DNA of 64,000 bases from positions 21,907,444 to 21,971,443 of the forward strand of contig NC_068979.1 in assembly GCF_016808095.1 (NCBI RefSeq). The letters run 5' to 3'. This document shows positions 47,090 to 60,251 of this stretch, one piece after another. Each line of letters opens with the position of its first letter. The first letter of the stretch is position 1. The position numbers were made by a program, and so were the translations under genes. A model generated the notes under the pieces. It was given only the letters and a program-made list of their open reading frames with translations. It did not search any database and was not told where the DNA came from. Origin of the DNA: Vigna angularis (lineage: Eukaryota; Streptophyta; Magnoliopsida; Fabales; Fabaceae).

Positions 47090-49919
47090 GAACGGGTAAA
47101 AAGTGGTCTTGTGAAAAAAAAAAGTGAACTTAATCGAATGTTCGGATGATTGCCCTATAATTGTATATCAAGGACAAGATAATTTTGTACGACAAGACAA
47201 TTTTGTACATTTTATACTAAGGTGTGAACAAGTTTGACTTTGAAAATATTGTAAATGCAAATAATATTAAAAGAATTGTGAGATATTATAGAAAATGTGT
47301 ATGAGGAAAATGATATACTGAAGTAGGTGAGGTTATAAACACTCAAAATTGAAGAGCATGAGAATGAAGGAGAGAAGGGAATTAGTCAAGAACATTACTC
47401 AAATTGAAACTATGGCGAACTAATTCAATAATAAAGGTGTTGTTATCTAATTGAGTGGTGAAGAAGATTTTGAGATCATTGGTTAATGACTTTGAAAATG
47501 TGGTATATGAGATTAAAGAGTTTAAGGATTTACGAATGCTTACTATTGAAGAATTTGTCGAGCCCTTTGAGACTCATAAGTAGTGGAAGAAGAAGAAGAA
47601 GGTGAAGTCACTTAACATGCGTTTTAATTAAAAGCAACAATTAAAAAGGATAAGCAATATTACGCCTAAAACACTCGAAGCAAACGAAAAAGTCAAGAGG
47701 TAAAGGAGATGGTTGCAAGGTCAAGGAAGACATGAAGAAGAAAGATGTCAACCTAGACAACAAACATTTAATGCTTCAAATGTGATAAGCACAATCATTC
47801 TGCAAATGATTGTAAATTGAACAAATGTTACAATTGTGACAAGGTCACTCACTTTGCAAAAGAGTGGCAATCTCAAAATAGGAAGGATGTGCTGACCAAC
47901 TTTCTTAGAGAGAAAGTCAAAGAGAATGAGGTCGGTTTGTTGATGATGTCACAAAGCTTGGGAATTGATTTCATATTGATAAGTATCTCAGACAAAGCAA
48001 TTGAGCTATTAAACTCGATAGTACAACCAAGCCATTCAACCAACTCAGTGTGGTACCTTGACACAGGAGCGAGCAACCATATGTGTGGAGACGAATAATT
48101 TTTCAAAGCCTTACTAAAGTTGATGTTAGACACATGTCTTTTAGATATGATTCAAAGGTTGTAGTAAAAGGCATAAAAACAATTTAGTACTCACATAAGG
48201 TTGATCGAGTTGGGGAGATTTGTGACATGTACTATGTACCTGATTTCAAAAGCAATATTCTTAGCATGTGATAACTAATGAAGAAGGGTCACTCAAATTT
48301 AATGAAAGATTGAGTATTACAGTTGAAGGACAAACTTGAACATTTGATTGTCCGAGTATAAATGAGGAAAACCAAGATGTATAAACTAGACTTGAAGATT
48401 GTTAAAGAGAGATGCTTTAAGTTAATGTGGAAGATGAAGCAATGTTGTGGCATTTTTTGTTTGGTCACTTACATTTTGGTGGACTGATCGACTTGGTGAG
48501 GAAAGGCATGGTTCGTGGATTGCCGAGCATTGAGTTCGATGGAAAGTTTTGTGAAGAACGCGTACTTAACAAACAATCGAGGACACCGTTTTCGAGTAGT
48601 GCCAAGAACTAAGCAGGGGAGCAACTCGATTTGATACATACTCATGTGTTTAGACTAATTAGCCCTGAATCATTTAGTGGTAAGTGGTGACTGGTATTTT
48701 GTTTTGTTTGTTGATGATTTTTCAAGAAAGTCATGGATATACTTCTTGAAAGAAAAATCTTAAGTGTTCAAAATATTCAAGAAGTTTAGAGTGATGGTTG
48801 AGAAGGAGACAAACAAACATATTAAAGTTGTTCGGTCTGATAGAGGATACAACTTCAAATCAGCCATGTTCATGAAGTACTGTGAGGAGCACGACATAAG
48901 AAAACTCTTAACAACACCCTACTCGCTACAACAAAATGGGATAATTGAGAGGAAGAACCTAACAATTCTAGATATGATTCGAGTAATGCTAAAAGGGAAG
49001 AATATGTGCAGAATAAGTATGAACAAAAGTCGAGTGTATCTTATCTCAAGGTATTTGGTAGCATGGCATATGGTCATGTATCGGTTCAACAAAGGACAAA
49101 ACTTGAAGACAAAAGTAAGAAATTTGTGTTTATTGGGTATGATGAGAATGTTAAAGCTTACAAGTTTTTTAACATAATAAACCAAAAGGTGGTAACAAGT
49201 CGTGATATATGAGTAGATAAAGAAAGTGAATGGAGATGGAAGAACTCAGGAGAAGAGATCGATGAAAGTACTAGCAGGATATGTTTTACCACCAGTTATA
49301 ACAAATTCAGAGACTGATGACAAATATGAACCATGATGGCCTAGAATGTGAACCTTGCAAGATATGTATGAGTCTATTAAAGAGGTACATATTCTTTGTC
49401 TTTTGGCAAATTCAAAGAATTAAGAGAAGTGGTGTATACCAATGGATGAGGAGATAAGTATGATAAAGCGCAATGACACATTGAAGTTATCCAACCTCTT
49501 AAAGGAGCTCGACCCATAGGTGTAAAATGTGTATACAAAAAGAAGATGACCCTCAAGGTGAGATAGAGCGACACAAAGCCCAATTTGTACCAAGGGGCTA
49601 TAAACAGAAGTGGGGATAGACTATGCTGAGGTGTTTGCGCCAGTCACAAGAATGGAAACTCTTCGGCTACTAATTTCATTAGCAACTCAACACATGTGGC
49701 TGATATTTCAATTGGACGTGAAGTCGACGTTCTTGAATGGAGTCTTGAAGGAAGAAGTTTATATTAACAGCCACTCAAGTGTATGAGAATAGGAGAAGAA
49801 AAGAAAGTGTTGGGGTTGAAGAAGACACTATATAGATTAAAACAAGCTCTTCAAGCATGAAATCATCTTATTGACACTTAATTCAAGAAGAATAGATGTG
49901 AAGAGTGTCCATATGAATA

Positions 49920-50264
49920 TGTTAGAATAAACTTAAATATAAGGGGTTTATTAGTAATTTTGTTTGAGTCTTATTTTATTAGTTTGAGTCTACTAATATT
50001 TAGTTTGATTTTCATAGAGATAAAATAAGGATAAATAGTTTTAATTTTCCATTTATTTAGGTGTAATATTATTTTATTTTGTTGATATAAGATAGAGATA
50101 GATTAAGTAGTTTCTCATTTTGAGTCAGTTGATATTTCGTTTTTTGTTTTATTCTTTGTATCTAAGGCCCTATTTACACATATTTAAAGGGTGACAAGGT
50201 TAAATGAAATAACCACAGTGCATTTAAGAGTTCTATCATAGTGTGTGTCACATTATTTTCTACA
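49920..50264 (+). repeat. 5' LTR of Gag-only element
   Basis: Matches 51971-52319 along its length, including GGGGTTTATTAGTAATTT near the start and TATTTAAAGGGTG near the end; followed by the primer site. Confidence 0.88.
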
Positions 50265-50369
50265 AATTGGTACCAAAGCTTTATATGCTCTGAGTACCGA
50301 GAGAAAAAAAAAAGAAGAGAGAGAGGAAAGTCAAACACCGTAAGGAAAACAGTGAGTGCTTGAGTGTTT

Positions 50370-51910
50370 TGTGGGACATATGTCAAAGGTAGTCAACAAA
50401 ATGAGTATGCCACACTTGTTGAAAAAGATCAATTACACAATTGGTGTCTACAGATGATGAAGGTTCTTCTTGAATTCCAAGATGTATGAGACATAGTGGA
50501 GGATGGGTATAATGAACCTGCAAAGGATGAACATTCGACAGTGACCAAGATTGCTGCATTGAAAAAGACACGAGTGAAATACATATTAACTTTGTACTTT
50601 CTATACAATGCAGTGAATAAATCGGTGTTCGAGAAAATAGTTAATGCGAAGTCAGCAAAAGAAACCTGAAAAATTTTGGAGGTGGCGTACAAAGGAGATA
50701 TTCACGTGAGGAAGGTCTAAGTACAAGCTCTCAGAAGAGAGTTAAAACATGTGGAGATGGATGAAGAGGAGGGATTTGCCAAGTTTATAGCTTGAGTATA
50801 GAAGATGAATAACTAACTCAGAATGAACGGAGAAGAGATGCCTCTTAACCGGGTTGCAGAAAATGAGTGCCGATCAAGTAAATGATACAACTGTGGTAAT
50901 GTTGGCCACATTACAAACTATTGCCAAACTAAGACAATGGGGAAGACAAATCTCCTTACTGAAGATGAAGAGGAAGAGTATGAAATCTTGTTGATGGCAA
51001 AGAGCTTGGATGTTGACCTGCCGAGCATGAGACTGGCTGCGGAGTTCAACCTAGGGTCTATGGTGAAGAACATGTCGGATACTGAGCTAGATCTGGGTTC
51101 TAGGATGATAAAGAGATTGGAAAGATTGGTAGGGAGCCTGGATAACCAATAGGCACTAAAGAGATCAGTAGGAAGCTCGGTCTATATATTTAAGAGTCTA
51201 GATGTTTCTGTATGGAGACTAATTAGCCCGACTGAACTTGAGAACAACCAGATTAGCTTGGTAGTGCCTCTACACAACTCAGAGCAGTATGAAGGGATCT
51301 CGGGTGAGTATGTGACAAGCCCGACCAACTTGCTTGGATTTTTGGATAACTTACAAAGCTTTGCAGAGAGTGTGGACATGGAGAGTTTGGTCCCAACAAT
51401 GGATGAAGTAAGCTCAGTAAATGGAGCGAAAGATGTGGAGAAGGCAAACCTAAAGAAGAAACTTAGACAAAAATATGAAGAGATTTAGCGGATAGGGAGA
51501 CTTCTAGATGAAGCTAATGAGATTATGAATAAACAGAGGACTGAGCTTAAGGAAATGAAGAAGGTGATTGAAAAGAAGGAAGAAACATCTAATGTTCTTG
51601 AACCAAATGAAAACAGGAAAGAGGAAGATGAAGCGTTGAGAAGAACCAGGGTATGAGAAACTCATATACTGAGATAGGAAAGAATATTATAAGTAAAGTT
51701 TCAAACAAGATGAAGAATTCAGCTAAGATTATTGAGAAGTCGCCTAAAGTTAGAAATGAGTTGGTCGAGGTTACTGAGAAGTTGCACAGAACAAAGAACA
51801 AGTTGGCCAAAGCATTAGAGAGTTCGGCTATGGTGACAAACAACACGGCGAACATGAACAAAATGAAGAATCCAAATTTGGTTGAAAGAAGGAAGCTTGA
51901 TGCGGGATGA
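50370..51910 (+). pseudogene. UBN2-type Gag relic with coiled-coil tail
   Basis: Gag pieces (NWCLQMMKVLLEFQDV, then an EVAYKGD block near 50680) are broken by stops. A knuckle YNCGNVGHITNYC lies near 50888-50926, with a stop in place of the codon that should carry its first cysteine. Downstream, 50937-51152 (open, rich in Asp/Glu) and 51258-51910 (Lys/Glu-rich, heptad-like) encode a region without a protease or polymerase motif. Confidence 0.75.
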
Positions 51911-51970
51911 TGATGGAAAGTTGGGGTGCAAGAATGAAGGATGGAAAGATTTAAGTTTATGGGGGAGTTT

Positions 51971-52319
51971 TGTTAGGATAAACTTAAATCTAAGGGGTTT
52001 ATTAGTAATTTTTTTTAGTCTTATTTATTAGTTTCGGTATAGTAATATTTAGTTTGATTATGATAGAGATTAAATAGGGATGGATAGTTTTGATTTTTCA
52101 TTTATTTAGGTGCAATATTATTTTTTTTGTTGATATAAGTAGATATAGATTAAATATTTTTTTTATTTTGAGTCAATTAATATTTTGTTTTAAGTTTTTA
52201 TTCTTTGAACTTGGTTCAAAGCTCTCTTTGCACTTATTTAAAGGGTGTCAATGTTCAATGAAAATAATCACAGTGAATTGTAGAGTCCTATCATAGTGTT
52301 TGTCATGTTATTTTCTACA
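51971..52319 (+). repeat. 3' LTR of Gag-only element
   Basis: Direct copy of the LTR at 49920-50264, with scattered substitutions and small indels that show moderate age. Confidence 0.88.
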
Positions 52320-53364
52320 TAACATACCCTATATATAAAGAAACATGAAGATAATGTGATATTCATTGCTTTTTATGTTGATGATCTTATTTTCATTAAA
52401 AGTAATGCATAGATGATTAAGGAGTTCAAAAGTGTCATGGAGAAAGTATTTGAGATGATCGACTTTTGACACATGAAGTACTTCCTCGGATTGGGAGTCA
52501 AACAACTTGAAACTGGCATTTTTGTGTCTCAAGATAGGTATGCTGAAGAGATCTTAAACAAGTTCAAGATGACAAGTTGCAATCGGGTACAATACTCTCA
52601 CAGTTCAATGGTGGAGACTAAGTAGACGCCAGCAAGTGTCGAAGTATGGTTAGAAGTCTTTGTTACTTGACAAGTACAACGTCAGACTTACTACTAAGCA
52701 TTGGAATAGTAGTTGGTATATGGAGGAGTCGTGCTACACACATTGGAAAGCATTGAAAAGGATACTAAGGTATGTGCGGGGAACAATATCACTCGGCTTA
52801 TACTACACTAAGTTGGACAACTACCGACTAGTAGGGTACTCAAACAATGATTGGTAAGGAGATGTAGATGACTGGACAAGCACATTTGGCTATGTATTCT
52901 TCATTAGCAACACGACGTTTACTTGGCTCTCAAAGAAGCAACTTATAATGACATTGTTTACATGTGAAGCTAAGTATGTTGCAACATCATTGAGTATATA
53001 GAAATCTTCTAAGCAAACTAGAGATGAAACAAGGAGGAAGGACTATAATTCGTGTAGATAGCAAGTCATATAGTGAGTTGGCAGAGAATCCTGTCAACCA
53101 TAAGAGGAGCAAGCACATTGATATGAAATTTCATTTCACATTAGAGAATAAGTGAAGGAAGGCAATGTAGAGATGGTGCACGTGGGAAGTCAAGATCAAA
53201 TTGCAAATTTGTTTACAAAACCATTGCCTACTATGTTGTGCAATAATTACAAAAGCTTATAGGAATGAAGGATGAAATATGTATTTAAATTTACGGAGAG
53301 TTTTGTTAAGATAAACTTAAATGATGAGTTATGTTTTAGGAGATCAAAAGTTATTAGGAATTTA

Positions 53365-54263
53365 CACTAGTACAAAAACAACTTATAACGTCACGTGTTT
53401 AACGTCTAACCACTGAATTACCAACGTTAAAAATGAGCGGTGACATTTTTGTAAATAAATGCAATTATTAAACGTCGTTTAGAATTGTAATTCGACGTAA
53501 AATAATATAAAATGTCGAATGACTTTTAAATTTGACGTCAAAAGGTTAGTGAATTCAATAAAAATTTGAGCGGGAGATTGAAAATTCATTCCCTTTATCT
53601 TAGAGCGCGATACCCTCTCTTTTTTCTCAAACTTTTCTCGAACGAAGTTTGACGAGCATCACATGTAATCTTTCTTTCATTTGATACAAATGCATGTTAA
53701 TTAATTACTTTATGTATGATTTTTGTTTGTTTGAACCGATTATTTTCGCGCTCTTGTCCTTCGTAGGCGTATTCTGTTTTCTCTCTCACTGTGACGAAAC
53801 TTTATTCTGACGAACCCACCTTTTGAAGGTTAGTTTTCGTTTTCGTTTTGAAGAACTTGTTTGTTGTTTTTTTTGTTGAACTTGTTTGTTGTTGTTGTTT
53901 AGTTGAACTTGTTTGTTGTTGTTGTTTGATTGAACTTGTTTGTTGTTGGTTATTATTGTTTGTTGTTGATACTGCATAGTTCATACTTTATAAAATATCA
54001 AAGACTGAAAATTGTTGTTTTTCTGCTTTTCAGGTCTGGTAGAGTTGTAAAAAAGAATCACAATTAATTAAAAAAAACAAAAACAACTTATTAACGTCTA
54101 ATATTGACAAAATTCGACGTTAAGTTTAACGTCGAATATTGATAAAATTAGTCAAATTTTTTAAATTCGACGTAAATTTAACGTTTTCTTATATAACATC
54201 GTTTGCGATTTCGCCGTTAAAAGTCCAAAATATTCGACGTTGTACACGATTTTTGTACTAGTG
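53365..54263. mobile_element. Non-autonomous CACTA (En/Spm-type) transposon, nested in LTR
   Basis: Perfect 14 bp terminal inverted repeats CACTAGTACAAAAA and TTTTTGTACTAGTG, flanked by a 3 bp target duplication TTA (53362-53364 and 54264-54266). 899 bp with no transposase. Both ends carry subterminal copies of AACGTC/GACGTT (at least ten ACGT-core words), the expected arrangement of transposase-binding repeats. A (TTG)n-rich GAACTTGTTTGTTG minisatellite occupies 53873-53950. Confidence 0.93.
53873..53950 (+). repeat. GAACTTGTTTGTTG minisatellite within CACTA element
   Basis: Three or more units of about 28 bp, each GAACTTGTTTGTTG plus a TTG run; the minus-strand open frames here (Gln/Asn-rich) are repeat artefacts. 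Confidence 0.8.
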
Positions 54264-54410
54264 TTAGTGTGTTATACTTTGGATGTTAATGGTCATTATA
54301 ATATTATTATAATATTATGTTTTGTAATAATTAGAAACATTATCACTAGGAGATGAAAAGCCAAATGTAATTCTTATAATTTGTAGTGTTTTGTTGATAT
54401 GTAAATAATC

Positions 54411-55941
54411 TTATTCACAATGTGAGTGTTTTTGTTAACATGCATTGATTATCGGTGCAATCAGTTATGTTGTCAATAATAGTCAATCAGCATAAAACAC
54501 AGGTATTTCGTGGTCCTATTAGAAAATAACATCTACAAAATTGAGAAAAAAAAATTGAAGTTTTTAACCTGGTGTCGTATAGCATTTGCAAAATATTGAT
54601 TTTGGTGCTAAAAGGATATAATGTTATGATTCCTATTAACAGCAGGTTTTAAGATAGCAAATAAAATGAAAATTTGAGTTTCACCTACTGGAATGACATT
54701 GCATGTTTAAGTAATCTATATTGTGCCACTATTGTCATTTGATTTGAGCAATGTAGTTTACTCTATCTCGGTCTATGATTACCATGAACATAATTATGCT
54801 GCTCAACTGTTTACTTTATCCTTATACCGAATTTTATTTATTTTTTCACTTTACTCACATTATACTAGTTTCTTCTAATTTTTCTTCTCTTCATCGCTCA
54901 TTCTTCCTTCTAGTTATCTACCTTAACAAGGAATATGATCTGTGACCTTTCTAGCTTTCATTAACACGGTTTCTCTAAGAACATAATGTATTCAATTAAC
55001 GGAGGGACATTAAGAATCAAAGGTATCTTCTGTTTTTTTTTTCAGTTGTGTTAGTTAGGAGATTACAATCAGTGCTTGTTGAGAATTCCAGTCTAAAATA
55101 TTGGGCCAGAATACAATCTAACGTTAAGTTAAATGTTGTTGCTTAACAGATCTAGAATTTAGCTGATCTGGGCTTATATTGATACTTTAAGGAGATGTGC
55201 AATGGATTTACGCTTGTCTGTATTTGAATGATAAATTTCAGAGGTCACTAGGAAATTTCTGTTTTCATCTGTTGATGTTTTCCAATTGCCATATATCATG
55301 ACTGCAGATTTTCATTTTGAAACCAGAATCTCATCAATGCTTTGGTGGTAATCAAATTGCTTAATCGAATTCATTGAATGGTATTCAGAGTTCATTCCTT
55401 GAATGGTTTGATGGCATAATTTTTTTTTTGTTTCTCATTATCTTTAGCTGTCTATTGAAAGAATCATAGTGAATGGTTTTTTGAAAACTAATTTAGCGAG
55501 CATTTGGAAAGGGAGGCAAAAGTAGAAAAACATTTATCCAAAATATTGAAAAATTCAAACTTTGTATTGGTAGTGGGTGGCAAATTTTCATTCTTTATTA
55601 CGAAAACGGCAATCCTGATATATTATTCTTTACACAATAAATCGATCTCTATGAATGTTATAGTCAAAATTCTGTCTTTACCTGAGATAATTTGATATAT
55701 GGTCAAACATGACAAGCCACGCAAAACGAGGAAAAAGCTATAAAAACTAAAAATATGTTGATGCAATAATTGTGCTTCTTTTTTTATAGGGAAAATAGAT
55801 TTAAGGTATGATTCTAATCAAATCCTATTACACATCTTTCATTATTTTGTTTTAAAGATGATTCTAGCAATAGAAGCAACAGTCTTATTTAGAGTTGGTG
55901 AGCACTGCCACCTTTAGGCAGGTTTTTGCATCTTATTGCAA

Positions 55942-56030
<89 letters not shown>

Positions 56031-59000
56031 GTACATATACATATGGAACTTCATTTTATCAGCTTCTTTTGACTTCTGATTAGTACCGTTGAACTTTATG
56101 GTTGTCAATATTGATCATATCTTATGATTTATTAGTTTAAGCATCGTTAGTAATAATATTCCCAGGTTAGTGCAAGAATAATTATTGACCAAAAGCATTA
56201 AATAATTAATAGAAGTACACTTATGGTAGTTTGTCATTTCTTCCAGATTCTATGGATTATAATGTTCATTTGAATTTAATCATGCTCTGCTAAATGGCAT
56301 ATGCTAATATGATGGCGTTTCCTCTAAAGGAAACACAACATATGTATGATAAAGCTAAAACCTTAGTGCGCATAGCCTGTTAGAGTTAGCTAGAATCGTG
56401 AAGAAAATGGTAGATAGGTACAATTCAGTGTATGTCAAACCGCCCAACTTTGTGGTTTGAGTAAAAAAAATTTCCTTTAATGGTTGATTTCTCTATAGTT
56501 GAAGTTACTGGGTTGGTTAAAACCAGATACCCCTTTTTCACTGAACTTGATTTTTGTTGTTTTGGGAGATTGGAGTAGTGTCTAAGAGAGAGATATAATA
56601 ATCCAAATCCAGAATCTCAAAAGGAAATTAGTAGTGTTGGAAGGATTAAGTGTAATCATTACCTAATAGTGGAGAAAAGCTGTAGTGGTAAGGTTTGGTA
56701 TCCATTATAGATTTATTGAAGTTAGATGTCACTTGTTTCGAATATTCTTACCCTTATGTGATATAAAGTTACACTTGTAAGTTTCTTGTTATGATTATTT
56801 AACCCTGTTTTAATATAGTCCCCCAGCATGTTACCTCTCCAAATCTGTCACTGTTTTTGGATTAGATTCAAGATAAGATAGCATTATTTATTTTTTAATG
56901 ATGAAGACAAAGCAACTGATAGTTGCTTCGTTTGTTTCAGGATATCACCTTAATATTTTTTGTGTTATCTAAATGCACTATAATCAGGGTTTAGATATGT
57001 GTGTATATATAGAAATTTTAGGTTTATCTAAATGCACTATACCAGATTTTAGGTTTAATTTTTTTTTTGTCTTCACTGTACATGTGTGTATATATAGAAA
57101 AAGCTAGCATGCCACTTGCTCATTAGGTGAAAAAGAATATTAAAAGGAAAAGCAATAATCCAAATGCACATGATCATGTTCAAGATTGTAAGATCAGATT
57201 TCCTTCCTTGCCGCGGTGACAAGGGCAAGTAACCACCAGTTTGATTAACCTAGCTCTGATAAATAAGCAAGCATTGTAGAGCCAATCTTTAATTTGTGGA
57301 TGGTGACACAGTGTCATAGTCATTAAGGTTGTAACTTCATATCTAAGAAAAAGTAGACAATGATAACTGAGGTATTGAAGTCCTATGGCAGCAGCAGTGA
57401 TTATTTGAATATTAGGAGTTCAATATGCTGAGAAAAACAGGAAAAAAAAGGAAAAAGAAGTTTGAAGATGCTTGAGAACCATAGAAAGTGAGCAATTCAG
57501 TGGTAAACAATGTTCATATTCCTACTTTGATTTTATTAATAGTGTGGACTTAGTGACAAAATATATTACCTAGTTCCATTTATTCAAAAGCACCATGATT
57601 TAATAACAGCACTATATATAGAGCCTGTTTGGAAAGAGATAGATTGTGTGATTTTGATAAAAAAGAAGCACTATGATTTTGATAAATCCTCATATAAATT
57701 GTTGCAAGGAATAATGTAATGCCAGTTGGGACTGATATAAAACCTTAAATTTCAACCATCATATAATAGAATGCAAATTCATAACCTCCCCCACCGTCCT
57801 AAACCCGCAGGAAAAAACACATCCACTACTTAATTTCATGTGGGAAAGGACTATGATCTTATTGGAGTGAGAATAAATAATATTAATTATTGGTTCAAAA
57901 TTAGTAGCTTAACTTTAAAAATGGTTAAGCAAGATTAAAAATTTAATCGTCACAGTTAAGCATGACTTGGGGTGGAGCTAAGGACTCCATGAAGAGAAAC
58001 TAAATTAATTGAATCTGAGAAGCTTATACCAAGATAAGGAGTTGAGTCCAAATAAAATCCTTTCAAATATAAAGTCTTTTATTCAATATTAATGATTTAG
58101 TTTGTATTTGAATATTTGGATAAATTGATTACTCATCTTATTTAATTGATTTAGAGAGAATTGAAAAACTAATCTTAAATATAAAGTATAATCAAATTAT
58201 CTAATATATTTGAATGATAGGAATGGATTTGAATGTTTTAGTTTAATCAAGTCTTACACTTAAAGTAAAGACTTAATCATAGTTATTTGAGGATTCTATA
58301 TTGAAATTCTTGTTTTCTAAATTCAATAAATTGATTTAGAATGAGTTATGAACTTTTAATGATACTAAATAAATGCATTAATATCTATTAAATCAATAGA
58401 AGTAGAGTTGAAGAAGACAATATATTAGTTATTATTTGTTTTACAAATTTATTGCAAGTTGGTGACATATTAGAGATGTGGATACGACACTTGTTCATGC
58501 ATTATAGTTGATTCAGTAAAAAAACAACTAACACTTAATTTACTAAAAAAAATTATTTAGAAAAGTTAATTTTTGAACTAGTCTATAGATGTAAAATGGT
58601 TATATTTATAGTTTTACGTTAGTTAATTTGTATTCTTCTATATTTTTTTATGAAATCAAATACTTTAGTTAGAAAGAAAAGGATAAAAAGTGGACTTGTG
58701 TAAATAAGCAAGTGAGCACTATTGAAAATAATATGTAGATTATAAACACAAATATATCTCTCGGAGTTCATGTATTTTTAGTTTTCTCTAATTTTAATTT
58801 TGTTTTAAAGTTGAGCTTCCATTTTTTGGTAATATAAAATAGCATTATTCACCAAATATATGTATTTTGGTTAGATAAAGTTATATGTTAATGGAATATA
58901 TTTGTTTAAGTTCTGCATAAGTACTCACATTAGAATGACAGAAGGAGAAATGGTGATGAAACAGCTTATCTGGTACGTGACATTTACCTTCTCATTTGAG

Positions 59001-60251
59001 GAACAATGGCCCCATAGGTTTGAAATGGTTGTATCTTCCTTTCAAGTCACTGCTAATTATTTATCTACTGGCGACAAATTATACATGTGCTTAGCAACAA
59101 TTGTTACGTTATCATATCTACACCCCAGTAGGCAATAGCATGCCCATTTTTTTGTCCATGTTTCAAATGACAAGACGATAATGTTTCTGAATCAAAAGCA
59201 ACTGTGCAAAAGGACAACAAGGAAACTTGTTAGGTTGCTTCATCAATCTCTTTCAATCAAGTTCTGAAATCCTAGCCTCATTTCAATGTCATTTAAGAAG
59301 AAAAAAAATCTAACAGAGGAGCTGAAAATCTGTGATGTTCCTTCATTTACCATTCCCACTCTTGAGAAAATTTCAACCTTTTTCTTAAACAAAGTCACAA
59401 TAATTGAAAAAACATTGGACCCTTCAGGTATTGTTCTCTCTAGGATCAGAATATCATTCATACAGAAACATATATGTATATATATATACATTCATCAAAA
59501 CGTATATTTGATATTTCATTGGTGTATGTACCTCATGCAGCCACATTGCCATTACAGCTTTACGTAACACCAAGCGTAAATTAAGCTAAGGCTCGAAATC
59601 TCTCTTTCTCTAGTACCTTTAGTCCTTCAATAATGACTCCACGTGTTTCTTCAGCTGCCACTACTGTAGAAGGCATGTGTCACTTGTGATACGTTGTGAT
59701 CATTATCAGAAATTAAAGGCCATACAAACATTCTATACACATGCATCGTTTTGATGTGGCATAATTAGTAGGGATTGAATCAACCGTGGTGTAGTTTGAA
59801 CTTTGATGAGAAAACAGTTCCTTGTTTACATCATTATGGTATATAGGACAGAAATACTGTCACACATATAAATGCTTGAGAGCAACTTGACACCACCATA
59901 TCTGGACTTTCTCATTCATAAGTGATTCATTTCTTAATTGCACATCCCATAACGTAGTGAATGATGAAAAGGGTAGAAAGTAGGAACCAGCATAATGTGT
60001 TTGATTATTGAGAATTGTTGTTATATATGCTTTATAAACTATATATACACAACATTCTTATATAATTCATGGTGATGTCGTATATGATAATTGTTAGAAT
60101 GTTACATTATATGCAGTGTGGGATTTATTAAAATTGGTTGGTGGGGATCCTAACACTAATGGGTGATGGCATGTGCCCCAATTATGGTGGTCACACAATC
60201 ACAGCATTCGCCGTCCTAAAGAGAAGCCTCTCATTCTGCATAAAATATAAA
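54411..60251. other. AT-rich intergenic region
   Basis: Nearly 6 kb without a supported gene. It includes a long (TA)n tract (55945-56029) and a small interleaved duplication near 56960-57105 (TCTAAATGCACTATA twice, GTGTGTATATATAGAAA twice). Confidence 0.5.
55945..56029. repeat. (TA)n microsatellite
   Basis: 85 bp of pure TA, the longest in the window. Confidence 0.95.

Larger units (their letters stand above)
49920..52319 (+). mobile_element. Gag-only LTR retrotransposon (TR-GAG-like), nested
   Basis: 5' LTR 49920-50264 (345 bp) and 3' LTR 51971-52319 (349 bp), both TGTTAG(A/G)ATAAAC to TTTTCTACA. A primer site TGGTACCAAAGC is at 50268-50279 and a polypurine stretch ATGGGGGAGTTT ends at 51970. 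Target duplication GAATA (49915-49919) versus TAACA (52320-52324) is diverged, but the copia reverse-transcriptase frame stops at codon GAA-TA and resumes with TACCCTAT, which fixes the insertion point. The 1.7 kb interior has Gag and a coiled-coil region but no pol domain. Confidence 0.85.
47641..53263 (+). pseudogene. Copia gag-pol relic (interrupted)
   Basis: Zinc knuckle CYNCDKVTHFAKEW (from 47823) has lost its last cysteine. Protease keeps WYLDTGASNHM (about 48052-48084). Pre-integrase LWHFLFGHLHFGG is near 48448, and integrase has VRSDRGYNF (about 48830) and LQQNGIIERKN (about 48927). Reverse transcriptase begins near 49490 and resumes after the nested element with FYVDDLIF (about 52370). 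RNase H pieces run from about 52740 to 53260 (LRYVRGTISLGLYY; CEAKYVATS). Many stops and frameshifts. Confidence 0.85.
46639..54410 (+). mobile_element. Ty1/copia relic with two nested insertions
   Basis: The left end (about 46639, TTATTAGGGTAAACTTAAATG) matches the 3' LTR start at 53304 (TGTTAAGATAAACTTAAATG), and both LTRs share AAAAGTCAAATGTAA-type and GAGATGAAAAG-type words further in. A polypurine-like ACGGAGAGTTT sits at 53293-53303. Between the LTRs lie gag, protease, integrase, reverse transcriptase and RNase H in order, all broken. Right end about 54410, uncertain. Confidence 0.75.
53304..54410 (+). repeat. 3' LTR of copia relic, interrupted by CACTA element
   Basis: Starts TGTTAAGATAAAC at 53304; the parts 53304-53364 and from 54264 onward correspond to successive parts of the 5' LTR at 46639-46810. 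The outer end is approximate. Confidence 0.6.

Noticed and set aside
53786..53984. Gln/Asn-rich minus-strand frames, prion-like in appearance
   Set aside because: They are translations of the TTG minisatellite inside the CACTA element.
55895..56108. Frames with Tyr-Ile repeats on both strands
   Set aside because: They read through the (TA)n tract at 55945-56029.
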